Assembly: GCA_030684755.1 (NCBI GenBank)
Contig: JAUXXN010000256.1
Location: 1 to 13,775 of the forward strand
DNA from: Hydrogenophaga sp.
GTDB taxonomy: Bacteria; Pseudomonadota; Gammaproteobacteria; Burkholderiales; Burkholderiaceae_C
DNA: 13,775 nucleotides
Direction: 5' to 3'
In this document: positions 9,466-13,775 of the stretch, piece by piece
Layout: each line of letters starts with the position of its first letter
How positions within the stretch are numbered: the first letter of the stretch is position 1
The notes under the pieces: model-generated
Told to the model about the DNA's origin: nothing
What the model saw: only the letters and a program-made list of their open reading frames with translations
The model's database searches: none
Program-made: the position numbers and the translations under genes

Positions 9466-12400
9466 TCAATGCCGGTCCTGCTTGGGCGCGCGTTTGGGCG
9501 CCAGGTACGGCGTGGGCGGCACCTCGGCTGGCTGGACCACGGGTGGTGCAACCGGCCGCGCCACCGGCGGTGCCACAGGCGGCGCCACCGTCACGGCCGG
9601 GGGCAGCACCGGGGGCACCAGCGCCAGCAGTTGCGGCGGCGTGTTGGCAGGCACCACCACCGGCGCCCAGGGCCGGTTCACCGGCGGCGTCACCACGGGG
9701 CCTTCGTAGGGGGTGTTGGGCAGCACGTTGACCGGCGGTATCACGACCACTGGGGTCACCGTCAAGTCACCTGGCTGGTAGACCGTGACGTAGTTTGATG
9801 GCACAAACGTGCCGCCCGCTGCGCTGCCAGGCGTGATATCGATGGCATAAGGGCTGCCCACCACGGGTGCCGAGGCCACCGTGCCCGGGCTGGTTTCAAC
9901 CACGCTGTCGATGGTGTCGCCATTCACCAGACCCTCCGCCGTGAAGGCCGACGGAGGCAGGGTGAGCGTTTGACCAAAGACTTTGGTGGCGTCGTTGGCC
10001 GTCAACGTCAGGGCGACCGGCGTCACCGTCATCACACCGTTGACGTAGCTGATGGTGTAGTCGCCCGGGGTGAAGGTGCCGCCGGTCGCATCCGAAGGAA
10101 CGATCGGGTACGGAGTGCCCGCCACGGAGGCCGTGGCCGGTGTGCCCGAGCTGACCAGCGTGGCGCTGCCGATGGTGTCGGCGTTCACCAGCCCGCTGGA
10201 CGTGAACTCGGCCCCGGTGAACGGGAATGCGGTGCCGTAGGGCTTGGTCTGGTTGTTGGCCGTCACCACCAGCGGCACTGGGGTGATCACCATGGCACCG
10301 TTGACGTAGCTGATGGTGTAGTTGGCTGGGTTGAAACTGCCACCGGTCGCATCCGACGGAACAACCGGGTACGGGCTTCCCGCCACGTGGGCCGCGGCCG
10401 GTGCGCCTGCACTCACCAGCGTGGCGCTGCCGATGGTGTCGGCGTTCACCAATCCGGTGGAGGTGAACTCGGTGCCGGCAAACGCGAACAGGGTGCCGTA
10501 GGGCTTGGTCTGGTTGTCGGCCGTCACCACCAGTTGGACCGGTGTGACCACCATGGAACCGTTGACGTAGCTGATGGTGTAGTCGCCTGGAGTGAAGGTA
10601 CCGCCGGTTGCGTCCGAAGGAACGATCAAGTACGGGCTGCCCGCCACGGAGGCCGTGGCCGGTGTGCCTGCACTCACCAGCGTGGCGCTGCCGATGGTGT
10701 CGGCGTTCACCAGCCCGTTGGCCGTGAACTCGGCCCCGGTGAACGGGAATGCGGTGCCGTAGGGCTTGGTCTGGTTGTCGGCCGTCACGACCAGTTGCGC
10801 CGGTGTGACCACCATGGCGCCGTTGACGTAGTTGATGGTGTAGTTGGAAGGGTTGAAGCTGCCACCGGTGGCATCCGACGGAACAACCGGGTACGGGGCG
10901 CCGCCCGCGACGTGGGCCGAGGCGGCTGCGCCGCTGCTGACCAGCGTCGCGCTGCCGATGGTTTCAGCGTTCACCAATCCGGTGGAGGTGAACTCGGTGC
11001 CCGCAAACGCAAACACGGTGCCATAAGGCTTGGTCTGGTTGTCGGCCGTGACCACGAGTGGCGCTGGCGTGATGTCGGCCGTGGTCGTCGCGGTCGGGTT
11101 CACGGTGTAGTTGCCCGCGTCCGCGCCGGTCAGGCTCAGGCCGGTGCCCGTCACCGTTTTGTTGCTGCCGGCGTTGGGGTCGTTGAACTGCGCCGTGCCG
11201 CCGGTGTAGGTGACCGAGTCCCCCGCAAAGACCGTGGCCAGCGTGCGGCTGGCGATCACGGCGGCGTTGTTCCCGTCGTACAGCTTGTCGTCCGCTGTGA
11301 TGCTGCCGATCAGCGCGGCTGGCGTGATCGTGCCCGCAGCGGTGTTGACCGTGACGGTGTAGTTGTTCCCACCGTTGCCGTCGTTCACCGAGTAAGGGCC
11401 ATTGGCAACCAGGGTGCTGCCCCCGGGGCCCATCACATCTTTGCTGGCGTAGGCCTGGGTCAAGGTGCCGTTCAAGGTGTCGCCGGTTTGCAGGGCGAGC
11501 ACGGTGGGCGTGCCTGTGGAGCTGGTGGTTCCGTTGTAGACGCGGGTGTCGGTGACCGCGTTGACCGACAGGGGCCGGCGCGTGATGTCGGCGCTGGCCT
11601 GGTAGGTACCCGCTGCCATGCCGGCCGGTGCGAACAGGTCGAAAACCGCGTTGGTGAAGGTGGTTTCAAAGGTGATCGGCTTGTCGGTGCCGACGTGTTT
11701 GGTGTCGAAACGGGCGTTGGTGACCGCGCCCAACGCAGCGGCCGGTGCAAGCCCGGCGCCGTCGGGCTTGAGGCCACTGACGGTGGCGACCGTGGTGCCG
11801 TCGTACATTTTGTCGTCGCCCTGGCCGAAGACCCAGGCCTTGGCGTTCAGCGTCCCGCCGCCGGTCAGGTTCACGCCGTAAGCGGCGATTTCAGCGGCGT
11901 TGCTGGCGTAGGTCACCGGGTTGAAGCGGATGTTGAGCTCGCCGGTGGTGATCGTCAAGCAGTTGATGCCGCAGGTGATGGCCACGGTGCCTGCCGCAGC
12001 GCCCGGGCCGGTGCCGTCGTTGTCGGCGCGGAACACCATGTTGCCGGTGGTGACCGTGGACGCAGCGCTCACCACGACGTTGTTACCGGCCACGGCCGTG
12101 AGGTTGCCGGTGGTGATGGTGGTTGCCGCCGACAGGGCCACGTCGTTCACGGCGTTGAAGCTGAGGTTGCCCGTGGTGCTGGTGGTGGCCGCCGAGACGT
12201 TGACGTTGCGCCCGGCGTTGGCAGTGAGGCTGCCGTTGGTGCCGGTGACGGCCTGGTTGATGTTGACGTCGTTGAAGGCGTTCAGGACCAGCGCCGTGGC
12301 GGCGGTCCAGGTCACCGCAGCATCCACATTCACGTCCCCGGCGGTGCCGGTGGCGCCCCCGCTGCTCTCCAGGGTCACGTTCGACAAATCCAGGTTCGCG

Positions 12401-13527
12401 CTCAGTTGGGCGCCCGTGATGTCGCCACCCGCAGCGACGTTGAAGTCAAACGGGTCGATCAGCCACATGCCGGTGGTCCCGGCACTCGCCAGCGTGGTGA
12501 CGCGAGTGCCGTCGGCCACCTTCACATGCGCCGCCGAGGTTTCCACAAAACCGCCATCGCCGCCCAGGGGCGCTGACGCGTCGAGCGTGCCGCCCACCTG
12601 CACGGTGCCGCTTTGCATGCCACCCATAAGCAATATGGTACCGCTGATGTTTTGCAACGTCTGCGCCTGCACCACGCCGGTGTTGTTGACGGCGTTGGCC
12701 AGCAGGCTGCCCGCCACCTGGGTGGTCATGAGCACCTGCCCACCATCGGCGCGCAGCATGCCGCCGTTGTCCACCAGCGCATTCACCGCACCCTGGTCCA
12801 CCGTGACCTGGAGCAACTGGTCACCCGCCAGGTCCAGCGTGACGGCGTTGCCCGCCGCCAGCGCGACCGTGCCGAGCTGGGCCGCCACCACGCCCTGGTT
12901 GCTGACGTTCGCGCCCAGCAAAGCCACGTAACCGCCATCGGCGGCATGGATGTGGCCCTGGTTCACCACCGAGCCCGCACCCGCACCCGCAAACTGGTGG
13001 CGGTTCGCCGTGAAGTCGGCATCGCTGATGGCCAGTGTGGACGCCACCAGCCCGCCAACGCTGACCGACGCGCCCTGGCCGAACAGGATGCCGTTGGGGT
13101 TGACCAGGAACACCTGTCCGTTCGAGGTGAGGCTGCCCAAGATGCTGGAGGGGTTGGAGCCGACCACGCGGTTGAGCGCCACCGAGCTGCTGCCCGGTTG
13201 CACAAATTGAACCGAGTCGCCCGCCAGGATGCCAAAGCTTTGCCAGTTGATGGCGACTTTGGGCGTGGTCTGGGTGATCGTCATCTGGCCGGGCGTGCCG
13301 CCGATGGTGGCACTGCCAGACGACACCACACCGCCGGTGGGCTGGGCCTGCACGCCCGCACCGCAGGCCAGCATGAGCGACACGGCCAGCACCTTGAGCC
13401 GGAAGTGGCCGCCCGTGCCCGCTGACGTGCAGGATGACATTTTCTTGCCCGCACTGCGGGTGTTTTCAGCAACGGCCACACAGGTGCCGGTCTGTTCGTT
13501 CCAGATGGAGCGGTGAATGAGGTTCAT
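9466..13527 (-). CDS. TpsA-type filamentous haemagglutinin-like exoprotein with YDG and MBG modules
   Basis: This 1353-residue protein is a probable surface adhesin exported by two-partner secretion. The ATG at 13527 gives MNLIHRSIWNEQTGTCVAVAE, a clear extended signal peptide region (ESPR). A basic stretch and hydrophobic LKVLAVSLMLACGAG follow, with cleavage after VQA near residue 61. Residues about 62-190 are the haemagglutination-activity/TPS secretion domain (VVSSGSATI, INWQSFGI, NRVVG, NPNGILFGQGASV). Then come a beta-helical region with 21-residue coils (about 405-509), a CxxxC motif (Cys519, Cys523), three YDG-like modules (about 570-823), five MBG-like modules (824-1259), and a 94-residue tail with 29 prolines ending in KRAPKQDRH. 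Apart from the CxxxC pair the mature protein has no cysteine. No C-terminal toxin domain is seen, so a CDI effector is unlikely. An upstream ATG-less extension of nine codons was rejected. It lies 84 nt after its putative transporter gene, the usual TpsB-TpsA order. Confidence 0.9.
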   Translation of the reverse strand: MNLIHRSIWNEQTGTCVAVAENTRSAGKKMSSCTSAGTGGHFRLKVLAVSLMLACGAGVQAQPTGGVVSSGSATIGGTPGQMTITQTTPKVAINWQSFGILAGDSVQFVQPGSSSVALNRVVGSNPSSILGSLTSNGQVFLVNPNGILFGQGASVSVGGLVASTLAISDADFTANRHQFAGAGAGSVVNQGHIHAADGGYVALLGANVSNQGVVAAQLGTVALAAGNAVTLDLAGDQLLQVTVDQGAVNALVDNGGMLRADGGQVLMTTQVAGSLLANAVNNTGVVQAQTLQNISGTILLMGGMQSGTVQVGGTLDASAPLGGDGGFVETSAAHVKVADGTRVTTLASAGTTGMWLIDPFDFNVAAGGDITGAQLSANLDLSNVTLESSGGATGTAGDVNVDAAVTWTAATALVLNAFNDVNINQAVTGTNGSLTANAGRNVNVSAATTSTTGNLSFNAVNDVALSAATTITTGNLTAVAGNNVVVSAASTVTTGNMVFRADNDGTGPGAAAGTVAITCGINCLTITTGELNIRFNPVTYASNAAEIAAYGVNLTGGGTLNAKAWVFGQGDDKMYDGTTVATVSGLKPDGAGLAPAAALGAVTNARFDTKHVGTDKPITFETTFTNAVFDLFAPAGMAAGTYQASADITRRPLSVNAVTDTRVYNGTTSSTGTPTVLALQTGDTLNGTLTQAYASKDVMGPGGSTLVANGPYSVNDGNGGNNYTVTVNTAAGTITPAALIGSITADDKLYDGNNAAVIASRTLATVFAGDSVTYTGGTAQFNDPNAGSNKTVTGTGLSLTGADAGNYTVNPTATTTADITPAPLVVTADNQTKPYGTVFAFAGTEFTSTGLVNAETIGSATLVSSGAAASAHVAGGAPYPVVPSDATGGSFNPSNYTINYVNGAMVVTPAQLVVTADNQTKPYGTAFPFTGAEFTANGLVNADTIGSATLVSAGTPATASVAGSPYLIVPSDATGGTFTPGDYTISYVNGSMVVTPVQLVVTADNQTKPYGTLFAFAGTEFTSTGLVNADTIGSATLVSAGAPAAAHVAGSPYPVVPSDATGGSFNPANYTISYVNGAMVITPVPLVVTANNQTKPYGTAFPFTGAEFTSSGLVNADTIGSATLVSSGTPATASVAGTPYPIVPSDATGGTFTPGDYTISYVNGVMTVTPVALTLTANDATKVFGQTLTLPPSAFTAEGLVNGDTIDSVVETSPGTVASAPVVGSPYAIDITPGSAAGGTFVPSNYVTVYQPGDLTVTPVVVIPPVNVLPNTPYEGPVVTPPVNRPWAPVVVPANTPPQLLALVPPVLPPAVTVAPPVAPPVARPVAPPVVQPAEVPPTPYLAPKRAPKQDRH
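9751..11058 (-). repeat. five tandem MBG-like modules (261-264 bp each) inside the TpsA gene
   Basis: Five in-frame units encode residues 824-1259. The TKPYG-type motif recurs with its plus-strand copies starting at 11027, 10763, 10502 and 10241, and the divergent fifth at about 9980. The steps are 264, 261, 261 and 261 bp. Units 1-4 share NQTKPYGT, GLVNA(D/E)TIGSATLVS, VPSDATGG and Y(V)NG. Unit 5 is divergent (ATKVFGQ, GLVNGDTIDS). Units 1 and 3 resemble each other, as do units 2 and 4. Such modules form stalk-like immunoglobulin or beta-grasp-type domains in surface proteins of this family. Confidence 0.9.
11059..11820 (-). repeat. three YDG-like modules inside the TpsA gene
   Basis: Three consecutive modules of roughly 84-90 residues begin with KMYDGTT, RVYNGTT and KLYDGNN and close with ITRRPL, ITPAAL and ITPAPL. 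They are far more diverged from one another than the MBG units that follow. The YDG family commonly precedes MBG modules in TpsA proteins, and both are thought to extend the adhesin away from the cell. Module borders near 11568 and 11310 are approximate. Confidence 0.75.
12001..12315 (-). repeat. 63-bp tandem repeats encoding 21-residue beta-helix coils
   Basis: Five units of exactly 63 bp (12253-12315, 12190-12252, 12127-12189, 12064-12126, 12001-12063) encode residues about 405-509 of TpsA. The shared pattern is TTGNL...A.N.V.VSA, as in TTSTTGNLSFNAVNDVALSA. The first and last units are degenerate. One 21-residue unit fits one turn of the right-handed beta-helix typical of FHA-like proteins. 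Confidence 0.8.
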
Positions 13528-13566
13528 GGATGACTTTCGGAAATGCTTCGACAAAGGGGCTTCTGC

Positions 13567-13592
13567 GCGGCGTCAGCGCCGCTGGGGCGCTG
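13567..13592 (-). promoter_or_regulatory. two mutually exclusive hairpins in the tpsB-tpsA gap
   Basis: In the minus-strand transcript, CAGCGCC (13592-13586) pairs with GGCGCTG (13580-13574) across a 5-nt loop. Alternatively GCGGCG (13582-13577) pairs with CGCCGC (13572-13567) across a 4-nt loop. The two stems share bases 13577-13580 and 13572-13582 in part, so only one can form. No U-tract follows either stem, so an intrinsic terminator is not supported. Candidate roles are partial attenuation, RNase-resistant processing or separation of transporter and exoprotein expression. Confidence 0.35.
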
Positions 13593-13600
13593 GCCAGGTG

Positions 13601-13615
13601 CTGAACCAGGTTCAG
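13601..13615. promoter_or_regulatory. 15-bp perfect palindrome at the tpsB stop codon
   Basis: CTGAACC (13601-13607), a central A, then GGTTCAG (13609-13615) form a perfect inverted repeat overlapping the tpsB stop codon (13612-13614). The 1-nt centre makes an RNA hairpin poor, so a dimeric protein-binding site is the alternative. Part of the sequence is constrained as coding, so chance is possible. Confidence 0.2.
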
Positions 13616-13775
13616 AAATACTTGACCGCCTGGACCCAGAAGCGGCCCGACTTGTCGGGCGCCGACTGGGCTGTTTCATTGCCCAGCTTGCGGGCGTAAA
13701 AAGCCCGCACCATGAAGTTGTTGGTCTGCGACCAGTTCAGCCCCACACCCGCGCCGCTGAGGGTTCGGCGGTTGT
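13612..13775 (-). CDS. TpsB-type outer-membrane transporter (FhaC/ShlB/HecB family), C-terminal 54 codons
   Basis: Reading the complement from the right edge in frame gives RTLSGAGVGLNWSQTNNF and onward to a stop at 13614-13612. This is the final strands of a POTRA/beta-barrel TpsB transporter. The family signature is a last hairpin of the type GxGxGLNW...ARAxYA, then DKSGRFWVQ and a terminal aromatic (here VKYF), the usual C-terminal phenylalanine recognised by the BAM complex. TpsB proteins secrete the TpsA partner through the outer membrane using POTRA domains, which lie outside the window. Its position immediately upstream of a TpsA gene supports the call. Family member and full length (normally about 550-600 residues) cannot be told from this fragment. 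Confidence 0.85.
   Translation of the reverse strand, partial: NRRTLSGAGVGLNWSQTNNFMVRAFYARKLGNETAQSAPDKSGRFWVQAVKYF

Noticed and set aside
9455..9469. TTG start at 9469 for the transpeptidase, overlapping the TpsA stop
   Set aside because: ATG 9454 gives a normal signal peptide with basic n-region and needs no rare start codon. The extra five residues add nothing recognisable.
12001..12315. CRISPR-like array because of regular 63-bp spacing
   Set aside because: The period is a whole number of codons in an open frame, there are no alternating constant repeats and unique spacers, and the units encode beta-helix coils.
9970..12576. 868-codon open frame on the plus strand opposite the TpsA gene
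   Set aside because: Its product is low-complexity Gly/Arg/Val/His-rich sequence that mirrors the tandem repeats of the real gene. It has no recognisable domain and arises from the GC-rich repeated codons.
13334..13400. Lipoprotein signal (lipobox) at LMLAC in TpsA
   Set aside because: The residues before Cys (M-L-A) do not fit the lipobox consensus, and a good type I site (VQA) follows shortly after.
13528..13554. Nine-codon N-terminal extension of TpsA
   Set aside because: ESPR-bearing proteins begin with MN(K/L)I at the very N-terminus, which matches the ATG at 13527.
9466..13775. Contact-dependent inhibition (CdiB-CdiA-CdiI) locus
   Set aside because: The exoprotein is short, lacks the VENN-type motif and a C-terminal nuclease or toxin, and the next gene is a secreted transpeptidase rather than a small immunity protein.

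Overview
The window reads as a high-GC chromosomal segment of a betaproteobacterium, most likely Burkholderiales of the Comamonadaceae type. This rests on composition, on the GlgB/X/C/A/P sequences, which resemble the Escherichia coli enzymes closely, and on a Burkholderiales-style two-partner-secretion adhesin. The genus assignment is inference only.

Positions 1-8637 (+ strand) hold a glycogen operon in the E. coli order glgB-glgX-glgC-glgA-glgP. glgB is cut by the left edge; the other four genes are complete. GlgC makes ADP-glucose, GlgA polymerises it into alpha-1,4-glucan, and GlgB adds alpha-1,6 branches. GlgP shortens outer chains to glucose-1-phosphate, and GlgX removes the resulting limit branches. 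All key catalytic residues I could check are present. Gaps between genes are short (14, 78, 49 and 21 nt), so co-transcription is likely. Only glgC has a strong Shine-Dalgarno.

Positions 8657-13775 (- strand) converge on glgP with only 19 nt between the stop codons. In transcription order this block holds the last 54 codons of a TpsB (FhaC/ShlB-type) outer-membrane transporter, a 1353-residue TpsA exoprotein, and, 11 nt further on, a secreted YkuD-type L,D-transpeptidase. The TpsA protein is built as ESPR-type signal peptide, TPS secretion domain, 21-residue beta-helix coils, a CxxxC motif, three YDG-like modules, five MBG-like modules of 87-88 residues, and a proline-rich basic tail.

The parts most worth a second look are four. 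The transpeptidase is tightly linked to the adhesin. The MBG modules alternate in an A-B-A-B pattern. The tpsB-tpsA gap can form two mutually exclusive hairpins. A long hairpin spans both ends of the convergent glgP/transpeptidase junction. No tRNA, rRNA, CRISPR array, insertion sequence or phage gene was seen. No gene-free stretch exceeds 84 bases.
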